Assembly (NCBI GenBank): GCA_050950205.1
Contig: JBMNHF010000015.1
Location: 75,142-139,141, forward strand
DNA from: WRAV01 sp050950205
Lineage (GTDB): Bacteria; Bacillota; Clostridia; Oscillospirales; Ruminococcaceae
Reading direction: 5' to 3'
Length of the DNA stretch: 64,000 nucleotides
In this document: positions 16,119 to 24,743 of the stretch, piece by piece
Position numbering within the stretch: the first letter of the stretch is position 1
Layout: the number at the start of each line of letters is the position of its first letter
Made by a program: the position numbers and the translations under genes
The notes under the pieces: generated by a model
The model's database searches: none
Told to the model about the DNA's origin: nothing
The model's input: only the letters and a program-made list of their open reading frames with translations

Positions 16119-17570
16119 TTGAAACGAAGTAGTTTATTTCGGCAGTATTTTTCCATCCTCGCCCTTTGCATCGTCCTGAGCATTATTGTGCTGGGGGCGG
16201 TGCTGTTGGTGTTTGCTGCTCAGTATTTTCAGAATCAGCACTATGCTATGCTGGAGCGCAATGCAAATTTTGCCGCCGCCACCACCGCCCGCAATTACGA
16301 AACCAACGACTTTGGGCTCATTGATATTCCGGTGATTGACACCGCCTATTCGGTGCTGTCTTTTTCGGTGGATGCAGAAATTTTCCTCTGCAATACCGAG
16401 GGTGTGCTGCTTTATTCTGCCGGTACCCAAACCGAAAAAGCCGAGGGCACTGCAATCCATCAGGATATTGTCAACCGTGCCCTGGCCGGCAAATATTCCG
16501 GTACCGGAACACTGGGAGGATTTTTTCCCGAGGCCCACTATGTGGTGGGGGTTCCTGTCGTCGGCCGGGGGCAGCCGGTGGGCGTTTTGTTTGCTGCCTC
16601 CAACGCCAGCAGCCTCACCGAATTTTTAATTGAATTGAGCCAGATGTTCCTGGTCAGTGCCGTGGTGGTTCTGTTTATTTCCTTTGTACTCATCTACTTT
16701 ATCACTTCCAACTTAGTCAAGCCCCTCAAGGAGATGCTCTATGCCACCCAGAGCTTTTCCCAAGGGGATTTTACAAAGCGAGTGCAGGTTTCGGGGTTTG
16801 ACGAGCTGGGGCAGTTGGCCATGGCCTTTAACAACATGGCATCTTCTCTGGCCACCACCGAAACCACCCGGCGCTCCTTTGTGGCCAATGTTTCCCACGA
16901 GCTGAAAACCCCTATGACCACCATTGGAGGCTTTGTAGACGGCATTCTGGATGGCACCATCCCGCCGGAAAAACAGGATTATTATCTGCAAATTGTCTCC
17001 AACGAGGTTAAGCGCCTTTCCCGTTTGGTTCGCTCCATGCTGGACACCGCCCGGATCGAAACCGGGGAGTTGCATATGAACCCCACCCTTTTTGATATCA
17101 GCGAGATTATTCGGCAAAGCGTCTTTAGCCTGGAGCAGACCATTGAGGAAAAGCGGGTGCGGATCGAGGGCCTGGAAATTGACAAGGTGATGATCTGGGC
17201 CGACATAGACTTGATGCACCAGGTGGTATACAACCTCATCGAAAATGCCGTTAAATTTGTCAACGAAGATGGTGTCATCACCTTCCACTATCAGCAGGAT
17301 GCTCAGCGCACCTATGTGGCCATCCGCAACACCGGAGAAGGGCTGGAAAAAAGCCAGGTGCCCCTTCTGTTCGAGCGGTTTTACAAGCTGGATAAAAGCC
17401 GATCTCTGAATAAAAACGGGGTGGGACTGGGCTTGCACATCGTCAAATCCATCATCAATTACCACAAGGGTGAAATTTTTGTCCGCAGCGAGGAAGGACA
17501 GTACACCGAGTTTGAATTCTGCATTCCCAATCCTCCCAAAAAGCCGGAGAAGGAAAAAGATAGGGAATAA
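16119..17570 (+). CDS. membrane sensor histidine kinase
   Basis: A 483-residue kinase. TM1 (about 11-34) and TM2 (175-196) flank an extracytoplasmic sensor of about 140 residues. A HAMP segment follows (about 197-250), then the HisKA domain with H260 in NVSHELKTPMTTIGG, and the HATPase domain with NLIENAVKF (N box) and GVGLGLHIVKSI (G box). The start is TTG at 16119, with only a weak AAAGAG site, suggesting translational coupling to the regulator 6 bp upstream. The layout resembles WalK/PhoR-type kinases; the stimulus is unknown. Confidence 0.93.
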   Translation: MKRSSLFRQYFSILALCIVLSIIVLGAVLLVFAAQYFQNQHYAMLERNANFAAATTARNYETNDFGLIDIPVIDTAYSVLSFSVDAEIFLCNTEGVLLYSAGTQTEKAEGTAIHQDIVNRALAGKYSGTGTLGGFFPEAHYVVGVPVVGRGQPVGVLFAASNASSLTEFLIELSQMFLVSAVVVLFISFVLIYFITSNLVKPLKEMLYATQSFSQGDFTKRVQVSGFDELGQLAMAFNNMASSLATTETTRRSFVANVSHELKTPMTTIGGFVDGILDGTIPPEKQDYYLQIVSNEVKRLSRLVRSMLDTARIETGELHMNPTLFDISEIIRQSVFSLEQTIEEKRVRIEGLEIDKVMIWADIDLMHQVVYNLIENAVKFVNEDGVITFHYQQDAQRTYVAIRNTGEGLEKSQVPLLFERFYKLDKSRSLNKNGVGLGLHIVKSIINYHKGEIFVRSEEGQYTEFEFCIPNPPKKPEKEKDRE

Positions 17571-17605
17571 CAAGATAAGGCCTAAAAGCCATCGATTCAT
17601 GGCAG

Positions 17606-17640
17606 GAGACTCTTTTTATCCAAAGAGTCTCTTTTGTTTT
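17606..17640 (+). terminator. terminator of the two-component operon
   Basis: A 10-bp stem (GAGACTCTTT with AAAGAGTCTC) is followed by TTTTGTTTT. Confidence 0.9.
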
Positions 17641-17696
17641 AACTTCCCCTTTCAAAACCACAGGACCGGAACGGAACTACAAACAAAATAAATTCG

Positions 17697-17725
17697 TTGA
17701 CTTTAGCGCATTAGCGTGATATAAT
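17697..17725 (+). promoter_or_regulatory. promoter of the hisA operon
   Basis: TTGACT and TATAAT with a 17-nt spacer lie 94 nt before the hisA start. A hairpin with one bulge (17766-17791, CACCC plus CTGCTG pairing) lies in the short leader. I see no T-box features. Confidence 0.85.
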
Positions 17726-17818
17726 GACTCGAACGGAAACAACACTGTTACCTACTACCTTGCTCCACCCTCTGCTGGTACAGCAGGGGTGACCATCATC
17801 ATGGGAGGAGAGAGAACA

Positions 17819-18526
17819 TTGAAGCTTTTTCCCGCAATCGACATTCGGGGTGGCCGGGTGGTTCGCCTGATCCAAGGGGACTTTGCCCGGTTAACGCAAT
17901 ACAATTCCAGCCCCGCTGCCATGGCACAACACTTTAGGGAGCAGGGCGCGCAATACCTACACGTGGTGGATCTGGATGGGGCCAAGGACGGAACCATGGC
18001 AAACACCTCCATCATTGAGGAAATTCTCAAAGTAAAGGGGCTTTTTGTGCAGTTGGGCGGAGGCGTTCGAGATCGGGCTGCCATGGAGGCTTACTTCAAT
18101 TTGGGGGTTCACCGCATTATTTTAGGCACGGTGGCGGCGGAGAATTTTTCCTTTCTGGAGGAATGTCTTGCCGCCTACGGGGATCGAGTGGCGGTGGCGG
18201 TAGATGCCCGGAAAGGCAAAGTGGCAGTACGGGGCTGGCAGCAGGACAGCAATCTGGATGCCTTTGATTTTTGCAAGCGGTTGGAGCAGGCCGGGGTATC
18301 CACCATTATCTACACCGATATTGCCCGGGACGGCCTTTTGCAAGGCGTTGATCTGGAGCTTTACCGGCAGCTAAACGCCCTGGTAAGGTGCGATATCATC
18401 GCTTCGGGAGGGGTTAGCACCAAAGAGGAAGTGCAGGCCCTGGCGCAGATGAATTTGTATGGAGCCATTGTGGGGAAAGCCCTCTATGAAGGGACACTGG
18501 ATTTGAAGGAGCTGCTGTGTATATGA
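17819..18526 (+). CDS. hisA: HisA, ProFAR isomerase of histidine synthesis
   Basis: Catalyses the Amadori isomerisation of ProFAR to PRFAR (fourth step of histidine synthesis) in a TIM barrel. The first strand LFPAIDIRGGRVVRL carries the catalytic Asp, VQLGGGVRD binds phosphate, and IIYTDIARDGLLQGVD holds the second catalytic Asp. The length, about 235 residues, is normal. The start is taken as TTG at 17819, with GGAGGAGAG 7 nt upstream; the ATG at 17789 lacks a site. It overlaps hisF by 4 nt (ATGA). Confidence 0.95.
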   Translation: MKLFPAIDIRGGRVVRLIQGDFARLTQYNSSPAAMAQHFREQGAQYLHVVDLDGAKDGTMANTSIIEEILKVKGLFVQLGGGVRDRAAMEAYFNLGVHRIILGTVAAENFSFLEECLAAYGDRVAVAVDARKGKVAVRGWQQDSNLDAFDFCKRLEQAGVSTIIYTDIARDGLLQGVDLELYRQLNALVRCDIIASGGVSTKEEVQALAQMNLYGAIVGKALYEGTLDLKELLCI

Positions 18527-19278
18527 AGACCAAGCGAATTGTTTCCTGTCTGGATATACGGGATGGAAGGCTGGTAAAAGGGGTCAACTTTGCAGAAATC
18601 AGCGACGTAGGGGATCCGGTAGAAGCCGCCGCCTATTACAGTGCGCAAGGGGCGGATGAAGTTGTGTTTTACGATATTGCCGCCTCGGTGGAAGGCCGCA
18701 GGCTATTGACCCAACTGCTGCGCCGCGTGGCTTCCCAAGTTTCGGTTCCGCTGATGGTGGGGGGCGGTATTCAAACCGTGAGGGATATTGAGGAGGTACT
18801 TTCCTGCGGGGCAGCCAAGGTCAGCATCAACTCAGGGGCTCTCAAAAACCCCAAGTTTATGGAAGAAGCCGCCAAACGCTACGGAAGCTCCCGTGTGATT
18901 TTGAGTATGGACGTCAAACGGGTTAACGCAAGCTTTCGGGTTTTTGAAGCAGGAGGGCAGGTTGACACCGGACTGGATGCCCTGGAATGGGCCCGCCAAG
19001 GGCAGGAAAGTGGTGCGGGGGAGCTGGTGATCAACAGCATAGATGCCGACGGGGTGCAGAGCGGGTATGATCTGGAACTGCTGGGTGCCATCCAAAAAGT
19101 ATCCTCCCTGCCGGTGGTGGCCTCCGGAGGAGCGGGGAGCATGGAGCACTTTTTGGAGCTGTTCCAAAAAACAGGGGCGGATGCAGGCCTTGCAGCATCG
19201 GTGTTTCATTTCCGCAAGGTATCCATTCCCCAATTGAAGGAGTATTTGGCAGAGCATGGGGTTCCGGTAAACAAGTGA
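18523..19278 (+). CDS. hisF: HisF, cyclase subunit of imidazole glycerol phosphate synthase
   Basis: Uses ammonia delivered by HisH to cyclise PRFAR to IGP and AICAR. The TIM barrel begins KTKRIVSCLDIRDGRLVKGVNF with the catalytic Asp, continues with VPLMVGGGIQTV, and has LVINSIDADGVQSGYD with the second Asp. At 251 residues it is full length. The ATG at 18523 overlaps the hisA stop, so the two are coupled. No hisH is present in this window, so the glutaminase subunit and the remaining his genes must lie elsewhere. Confidence 0.96.
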   Translation: MKTKRIVSCLDIRDGRLVKGVNFAEISDVGDPVEAAAYYSAQGADEVVFYDIAASVEGRRLLTQLLRRVASQVSVPLMVGGGIQTVRDIEEVLSCGAAKVSINSGALKNPKFMEEAAKRYGSSRVILSMDVKRVNASFRVFEAGGQVDTGLDALEWARQGQESGAGELVINSIDADGVQSGYDLELLGAIQKVSSLPVVASGGAGSMEHFLELFQKTGADAGLAASVFHFRKVSIPQLKEYLAEHGVPVNK

Positions 19279-19305
19279 ACTCCCCTTTAAAAAAGCATCA
19301 GGAAA

Positions 19306-19977
19306 ATGAGGTTGGACGAAATGTTGGAAAAAGACCGCCTGAAATTTGACGAGGATGGACTCATCCCCGCCATTGTTCAGGATGAAGAGAGCGGCAGGGT
19401 GCTGACCCTTGCCTATATGAACCGGGAGAGTTTGGAAATATCTTTGCAGGAAGGCACCACCTGCTTTTTTTCCCGCAGCAGGCAGAAGCTTTGGCGCAAA
19501 GGGGAAATCTCCGGAAATGTACAGACCATTACCTCCATCACTGCGGATTGCGATGGCGATGCTCTGCTGGTGCGGGTGCGTCCCGCCGGGCCTGCCTGCC
19601 ACACCGGGCAGACCAGCTGCTTCTTTCAGGAGCTGTACCGCACTGGCGCGCCTGCTCCCTTTGGGCTGAAAGATTTGTACGCCCTGCTGAAAGACCGCAA
19701 AGACCACCCCAAGGAAGGCTCCTATACCAGCTACCTGTTTGAAAAGGGGAAGGACAAAATTCTCAAAAAAGTGGGGGAAGAATCTACCGAGGTGGTAATC
19801 GCCGCCAAAAACAGTCGTGCAGAACTGTGTTATGAGCTGGCCGACCTCACCTACCATATGATGGTACTGATGGTGCAACAAGGAATTTCCCCTCAAGAGC
19901 TGCTGGAGGAGCTGGCTTCCCGCCATGTAGTGGACCACAAGGTCAAACAAGAAACCATGGGAGGAGAAGCCCGTTGA
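19306..19977 (+). CDS. hisI: bifunctional HisIE (PRA-CH / PRA-PH)
   Basis: Fused enzyme for steps two and three of histidine synthesis. The N-terminal cyclohydrolase (about 1-125) shows SRSRQKLWRKGEISGNVQ and the metal-binding DCDGD and GPACHTGQTSCF motifs. The C-terminal pyrophosphohydrolase (about 130-220) shows KKVGEESTEVVIAAK and ELADLTYHMMVLM. An in-frame ATG at 19321 with GAGG upstream is an alternative start giving 218 residues. It overlaps the downstream phosphatase by 4 nt (TTGA). Commonly annotated hisIE. Confidence 0.95.
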   Translation: MRLDEMLEKDRLKFDEDGLIPAIVQDEESGRVLTLAYMNRESLEISLQEGTTCFFSRSRQKLWRKGEISGNVQTITSITADCDGDALLVRVRPAGPACHTGQTSCFFQELYRTGAPAPFGLKDLYALLKDRKDHPKEGSYTSYLFEKGKDKILKKVGEESTEVVIAAKNSRAELCYELADLTYHMMVLMVQQGISPQELLEELASRHVVDHKVKQETMGGEAR

Positions 19978-20786
19978 ATTTTTCTTGCGATCTTCACTGC
20001 CATTCGGTATACAGCGACGGGAAACATACTCCGGAGGAAATGATTCAAAGGGCGCTAAACCTCGGCTTAAAAAGCATTGGAATTTCCGACCACGCCTATG
20101 CTCCCTACGATTTGGATGCCTGCACCCCTGCAGAAAAAATGCAGTCTTACCGCCGGGAGCTTTTTGCCCTCAAGGAGCAATATGGGGAAATCATATCGGT
20201 GTATGCAGGCTTGGAAGTGGATGCCTTTCACCTGTATGATAAAAAGAACTGGGACTATGTCATTGGTTCGGTTCATTACGTAAAGGGGCGGAAGGGCTAC
20301 TACACCGTGGATTACACCCTTCAGCAGTTTCAACAAGCTGTGGAGGACTTGGGAAGTATCAGGGCAGTGGCAGAAGCCTATGGTCAAGCGGTGATTGGGC
20401 TGGCGGTGGAGTATCGTCCCCACATTTTAGGCCACCTGGATATTGTCACCCGGCTGGTGCGGAAGGGAATGGTACCTCTCGATACCAATGCCTCTTGGTA
20501 TCGGGAAATGTGGCTGGAAATTACCCGCCAAATTGCAGGCAGCGGCTGCATAGTGGAGGTAAACACCTCTGCCATCTATCGGGGACAATCCCCAGAGCCC
20601 TATCCTTCGGTGGAAATTCTCAAGATGTTGCGAGAGAGAAAGGTACCGGTTATTCTCAGCTCCGATGCCCACCAAAAGGAAAATCTGACCAAAGCCTTTG
20701 AGCAGGGCTGTGAATTGCTCCAAGGGGTGGGTTATCACAGCAGAAAGGAACTGGGACCACAAGGATTTGTGGATGTGCCCCTGTAA
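19974..20786 (+). CDS. hisK: PHP-family histidinol-phosphatase
   Basis: Hydrolyses histidinol phosphate, the penultimate step of histidine synthesis. The PHP signature is clear: DLHCHSVYSDGKHTPEEM (metal ligands), GISDHAY, a GSVHYV histidine, GHLD, and the C-terminal SSDAHQKEN. At 270 residues it fits the family. The start is TTG at 19974, overlapping the hisIE stop, with GGGAGGAG upstream, so it is coupled to the his operon. Substrate is inferred from both motif and context. The symbol hisK follows the Bacillota usage for this non-HisB type. Confidence 0.9.
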   Translation: MNFSCDLHCHSVYSDGKHTPEEMIQRALNLGLKSIGISDHAYAPYDLDACTPAEKMQSYRRELFALKEQYGEIISVYAGLEVDAFHLYDKKNWDYVIGSVHYVKGRKGYYTVDYTLQQFQQAVEDLGSIRAVAEAYGQAVIGLAVEYRPHILGHLDIVTRLVRKGMVPLDTNASWYREMWLEITRQIAGSGCIVEVNTSAIYRGQSPEPYPSVEILKMLRERKVPVILSSDAHQKENLTKAFEQGCELLQGVGYHSRKELGPQGFVDVPL

Positions 20787-20846
20787 CTGCGGAATAAAAA
20801 ACTGCCCAAAGGAGAAAATAACTCCAAAAGGCAGGAGATGATGGAT

Positions 20847-20996
20847 ATGGCTAAGGCAGGAATGCGCCGTCCCGACCCCAAGGAGCCTCACGGCACCGAA
20901 AGCAACAAGAAACAGCATTTTCCCAAAAACGATGCGCCGCCGGTGCCCGAGCTGCAGGGAAAGGAAAAGACGGGAAAGAAAAAGGCGGACAAGTAG
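20847..20996 (+). CDS. small hydrophilic Lys-rich protein
   Basis: A 49-residue, strongly charged, probably disordered protein beginning MAKAGMRRPDPKEPHGTESN and ending in a Lys-rich tail. I recall similar short proteins in clostridial genomes but cannot assign a family. GCAGGAG lies 9 nt before the ATG at 20847; in-frame ATGs at 20838 and 20841 are closer to it. A strong terminator follows 62 bp downstream. Confidence 0.55.
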   Translation: MAKAGMRRPDPKEPHGTESNKKQHFPKNDAPPVPELQGKEKTGKKKADK

Positions 20997-21058
20997 ATAT
21001 CGCCGGACATTTGCAGCCCAAAGCTCTGCGCCATTTATTCGGGGCAGAACTTTGAATG

Positions 21059-21092
21059 AAAAAGCGGTTCCTAAATATGGAACCGCTTTTTT
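21059..21092. terminator. bidirectional terminator
   Basis: A 13-bp stem (AAAAAGCGGTTCC with GGAACCGCTTTTT) has A and T tracts on both sides. It can serve the small plus-strand gene and the minus-strand DUF6320 gene, whose stop codon at 21071 lies inside it. Confidence 0.85.
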
Positions 21093-21742
21093 AATTCAAT
21101 TTTGGTGGCGCTGTCGGCAAACACAAAGAGACTGACCAAGGATAAGCCGGCATAAAGAGCGGAAACCATGGAGGGCCAGCTCACCCGCACCAGTCCCACT
21201 GCCAGCAGCAGCAGGGGGACAAAGCCCAGCAGGGCAATGAGGATAAAGTAGAGGATAAATTCCCGCAACTTCACCCTCTTTACAATGCTGATGACGGTGA
21301 TGGTAAGGGTAGCGGTGGCAAAGAGAAAAGGCAGCACATAGTCGTAGGCCCAAGTGCTGTTGTGGCCGATGATCAGATCCACCACTACCACCAGTGACGC
21401 CAGAAGAAAAGCCTGCGCCATCACCTTAAAGCCCACCGAATACCGCCGTCGCAAAGCAATGGGAACAGCTAGCCACATATAAAGGATGTTGGCAATCACC
21501 ACCAAAGACCACAGAAAGGTTTGTTTTGTCAACAGGTTGATGGTAAGACAGGTGACCCCTGCAGTGAGGGAAAGCATCAGTAAAATCCGCAGGATCAGGT
21601 TGTAGCGCCGAGCCGCCCCCTGATAGTCCGGGTAGCTATCGTCTTCGGGAACACCGTCGTAGGAGGAGAGCACATGAAAGCAAAGGGGGCAGTGCTCCAG
21701 AGGGTTGTCCACCTGCACCTTGCAGGCCTCACAATATCTCAT
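21071..21742 (-). CDS. DUF6320 membrane protein
   Basis: A 223-residue protein with an N-terminal zinc ribbon (CEACKVQVDNPLEHCPLC), a short linker and about six hydrophobic helices from residue 47 onwards. This matches DUF6320 proteins, which are usually encoded next to a condensation-domain-like acyltransferase; here the two genes overlap by 14 bp. The function is unknown. The arrangement suggests a membrane partner or scaffold for the acyltransferase. Confidence 0.85.
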   Translation of the reverse strand: MRYCEACKVQVDNPLEHCPLCFHVLSSYDGVPEDDSYPDYQGAARRYNLILRILLMLSLTAGVTCLTINLLTKQTFLWSLVVIANILYMWLAVPIALRRRYSVGFKVMAQAFLLASLVVVVDLIIGHNSTWAYDYVLPFLFATATLTITVISIVKRVKLREFILYFILIALLGFVPLLLLAVGLVRVSWPSMVSALYAGLSLVSLFVFADSATKIELKKRFHI

Positions 21743-23024
21743 GGTCGTAGCCTCCGTTGCAGGTAATCACCACATCCACACCCTGCTCTGCCAAAAAACG
21801 CAAAAACCAGGTTTGAGCACCGGTTTCTGCAATGGCGGAGGAAAAACTCAGAGTCAACTGATCCTGATAAGAGCAGAGGGCGAGCTTGAGCCGGTGATGA
21901 GAAGTTGGATTGAGCAGGCAGGTAAATCGATCGATGTAAGGGGCAAAGCAGTCGGGCATGGTAATCTGCCCCAAATTGGAAAGAGCACAGGTGGTACAGG
22001 CCTCCGCTTTTCGATAGGCCGCTTTCAGCACCATGTTTTTAATGAACAAAGGGGTAAACCGGGCAGCGGGATGCTTCTGAATCCCCATGGTGTAATTGAT
22101 CCGTTGAGCCAGTGCGTCCGAGCGGGTATGGTTCCGCAGCTGCTCACTGACGCTGGCCAGCACGGCGTCCAGTTGATTTTCTTCGGGAAGATGAGAAAAC
22201 TGATAGCCCACCCCCACTACACTGAAAAAGTTGCGGGCAGAGCGGGAGACAAAGTGGCCCCGCAAATCCACCGGGACGGTAACGGCCACCGTTTTGCCCA
22301 ATGCTCGCCGGGGCATCAGCTCGTGATAGATGCTAAGCAGCAGCAAAGCCGTCAAATAGGAGGTGAGGGTCACCCCTTTTTGCTTGGCCAAAGCCAATAA
22401 ATCCTTGGTGGAAACCCGGGCTTCTATCACCTTAATATGGCCGGAGGGCAGCAAGGTGCCGCCAATGGTATAGGCTTTTTGCTTAAAAAGGCTGTCCTTT
22501 TGCTGCGGGGTGTAGTATCGCTCAAAACTATCTTCCGCCTTTTGCTGGGGTGTACTGCCTCCCGGAGGAGCAGGCAGGGGAGAGGGAAGAGAGGTTTGGT
22601 GAGCCAACACCAAATAGTGATAGACAATGGCCTTTAGATATTCCAAAGCGCCGCTGCCGTCGGAAATAGCGTGAAACACCTCCAGGTTGATCCGCTTGCG
22701 GTAATAGGTCACCCGAAAAAGCAGCCCCTTAACTCCCTTGTAAAATATGCGGCTGCAGGGCCGGGTATGTTCCATCTCCACCACGGGAGAAAGATCGGTT
22801 CGTTCCAGATAATGCCAAAAAAGCCCTCTGCGCATCACTACCCGGAAGTAGGGGAAGGAGCGCAAAGCGGTAACCGCAGCCTGCTGTAACAGTTCCTTTT
22901 GCACCATTTCCCGCAGCTCGCAAGAAAGGCGAAACACATTGGTGTTTTTATCACCGCTGACAGCGGGAAACAGGTTGGCAGCATTGTCTAAATGGTACCA
23001 AGTATCTTGTCGGGCAGATGACAA
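21729..23024 (-). CDS. alcohol acetyltransferase / condensation-domain-like protein
   Basis: A 431-residue protein of the CoA-dependent acyltransferase fold. The active-site HxxxDG variant is seen as FHAISDGSGALEYLK (about residue 145), and a second family-typical segment is VPVDLRGHF. The N-terminus SSARQDTWYHLDNAANLFP is characteristic of the clostridial group annotated as alcohol acetyltransferases. The start is taken as TTG at 23024, 7 nt after GGAGGGGGG. It forms an operon with the DUF6320 gene. The acyl donor and acceptor are unknown. Confidence 0.82.
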   Translation of the reverse strand: MSSARQDTWYHLDNAANLFPAVSGDKNTNVFRLSCELREMVQKELLQQAAVTALRSFPYFRVVMRRGLFWHYLERTDLSPVVEMEHTRPCSRIFYKGVKGLLFRVTYYRKRINLEVFHAISDGSGALEYLKAIVYHYLVLAHQTSLPSPLPAPPGGSTPQQKAEDSFERYYTPQQKDSLFKQKAYTIGGTLLPSGHIKVIEARVSTKDLLALAKQKGVTLTSYLTALLLLSIYHELMPRRALGKTVAVTVPVDLRGHFVSRSARNFFSVVGVGYQFSHLPEENQLDAVLASVSEQLRNHTRSDALAQRINYTMGIQKHPAARFTPLFIKNMVLKAAYRKAEACTTCALSNLGQITMPDCFAPYIDRFTCLLNPTSHHRLKLALCSYQDQLTLSFSSAIAETGAQTWFLRFLAEQGVDVVITCNGGYDHEIL

Positions 23025-23306
23025 GTAGATTCCCCCCTCCAATCCCTTCCATTATACCCAAACTTCGCTATAGATTCAATGGCGGATGTCTGTACAAAGT
23101 ATGAACCAAAAATGGAGGTTGTTTTTAATTTTTGCGGCTGTTAATCAGAATTATTAGTGGAGATATCATAAATTATTCACAAATTTCCATTATAATGGAT
23201 TTGTCGGGCGAATGCGGATTTTCAGTGCAGTGAACACTGTCAGCGGTCCTTTTGTTCCGCAAGGAGGAGCGGTCCGATGCAATGTGACATGGCAAGGAGG
23301 AATACC

Positions 23307-23702
23307 ATGGCCAAAACCGTTGTATTTGTCACCAATCAATACAGTTGTGACAGGATTATTTATGCAGCCCGTATCGTGGCGGAAGAAACACAAACCGAGC
23401 TGAACATCATAGAAATCCTGGATTCCGAATATGAGCTCAATCCCCAGGCAATCGATTATCTTTACAACCTGGCCAAAAAAGTTGGGGCTACGATGCGTAT
23501 TGTTTTTACCGGTGACAAACTGGCGGTTATGCGGGAAATTATTGCACAATACGATTGTTCGGCGGTGGTAACCGGCATGCCCAGCTCCCACAAAAGCGTA
23601 CTGTATGACTTGTGGAAGGAATATCCCAAAAAGCAGTTCCACACGGTGGATGTCAACGGTGAGCTGGTGGATGTGGCCAGCAACCGTTACGCCACAGCAT
23701 AA
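23307..23702 (+). CDS. universal-stress-like small protein
   Basis: A 131-residue protein with alternating beta strands and helices (KTVVFVTNQYSCDRIIYAA, then ELNIIEILDS) that resembles the Usp/HUP nucleotide-binding fold, although the GxxGxxS signature is not clear (TGMPSSHKS may correspond). A strong AAGGAGG site precedes the ATG at 23307; an in-frame upstream ATG is disregarded. Single gene with its own terminator. Function unproven. Confidence 0.6.
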   Translation: MAKTVVFVTNQYSCDRIIYAARIVAEETQTELNIIEILDSEYELNPQAIDYLYNLAKKVGATMRIVFTGDKLAVMREIIAQYDCSAVVTGMPSSHKSVLYDLWKEYPKKQFHTVDVNGELVDVASNRYATA

Positions 23703-23716
23703 CCATATCATTTCAC

Positions 23717-23751
23717 AGAACCGGGCAGAATCTCTGTCCGGTTCTTTTTAT
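23717..23751 (+). terminator. intrinsic terminator
   Basis: AGAACCGG pairs with CCGGTTCT, extended by an inner CAGA/TCTG helix, and is followed by a T run. Confidence 0.9.
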
Positions 23752-23894
23752 GCCCTGTTGGACAAACAGAAAAATGACAATTGAGGTATGGTCTGATAAA
23801 AGATACCGGTGCTCTTTCACTCATTCATTTGGTACGCATATATTGTATTACATAACAAAAACGCCAAATGGTATGGAGAAAAGAGGATTTACAT

Positions 23895-24590
23895 ATGATT
23901 ACGGTACTGGTTTACAACAATCAGACCGGCCGGATGGAGCGCTACAATCGGGAGCTTTATCAGGCCATGCCCTATGTGGAGGGAAATACGCTGACGGTGG
24001 GGGAGTTTCGGGGAAAATCCAAATCCGGCATTGTCTGGACAGATCGCAGGGCGATGTATGCATGGAATCGAACCCGCTCTGCTTGGGGTAAACCCATTTA
24101 TGTGGGATATGCCTTCCGCCGTATTGGAGAAGGGGGACATGCAAACCAATCCCAGCACTACGCCGGAGTTGCCTTTGACGTGGCTCAAAACCTGGACAAT
24201 GCGCAGCGGGATCAACTGCGAAACCTGGCAGAAAGTCTGGGTGTTTGGGGCTATGTGGAACCCGCTTATTTAACCCCAACTTGGGTCCACTTTGACAGAA
24301 GGCTGGGGCCGCCAGCCTGTTCCGCCGGATATCCGCTGCTGCGGGAAGGAATGCGGGGCGTTTATGTAGCTACCCTTCAGGATGCTTTGGAAACGGTGGG
24401 AAGCTACAATGTAGGGATTGACGGCGTGTTTGGTCCCAAAACCCGCAACGCCGTTCAGGCTTTTCAGCAGCAAAACGGTCTTACTGCCGACGGCATTGTA
24501 GGATGTGCCACCTGGACTGCCCTGACGGCACAGGCCAACAATTACTACCGCAACATAGGAGCGCTGCCCCCTGGATCCGTAGTGGATTGA
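23895..24590 (+). CDS. peptidoglycan-binding protein with M15-like peptidase domain
   Basis: A 231-residue protein. The first part has a D,D-carboxypeptidase-type M15 pattern: HANQSQHYAGVAFDVA with zinc-ligand His and Asp, and TWVHFD with the third ligand (about residues 80-140). The C-terminus is a PG_binding_1 repeat (GVDGVFGPKTRNAVQAFQ-like, about 160-215). There is no signal peptide, so it may act on spore cortex from the mother cell or be released otherwise. AGAGGA precedes the ATG at 23895. Substrate specificity is inferred. Confidence 0.78.
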   Translation: MITVLVYNNQTGRMERYNRELYQAMPYVEGNTLTVGEFRGKSKSGIVWTDRRAMYAWNRTRSAWGKPIYVGYAFRRIGEGGHANQSQHYAGVAFDVAQNLDNAQRDQLRNLAESLGVWGYVEPAYLTPTWVHFDRRLGPPACSAGYPLLREGMRGVYVATLQDALETVGSYNVGIDGVFGPKTRNAVQAFQQQNGLTADGIVGCATWTALTAQANNYYRNIGALPPGSVVD

Positions 24591-24685
24591 TATTTCACCG
24601 TGGTAAAAGAAGTTTTATTTTTAATTGGCTTCAGACAAAACACAGCCGTCTAGTAGATAAACAGAGCTGCAACATCTCCTCCAAG

Positions 24686-24716
24686 AGCCCCCTGCATTTT
24701 ATGGATGCAGGGGGCT
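24686..24716. terminator. strong hairpin between convergent genes
   Basis: A 12-bp stem (AGCCCCCTGCAT with ATGCAGGGGGCT) sits between the M15 and M23 genes, which converge. Neither side has a clear T tract, so termination is likely but not certain. Confidence 0.5.
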
Positions 24717-24743
24717 TCACTGAGATTGTGACAGAAGGCAGAC

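Noticed and set aside
17791..17805. Three consecutive CAT (His) codons before hisA, suggesting a his leader peptide
   Set aside because: No start codon opens that frame upstream and no attenuator follows; the sequence lies at the ribosome binding site.
18832..19950. 372-residue minus-strand open frame
   Set aside because: Antisense to hisF and hisIE, which are intact and recognisable.
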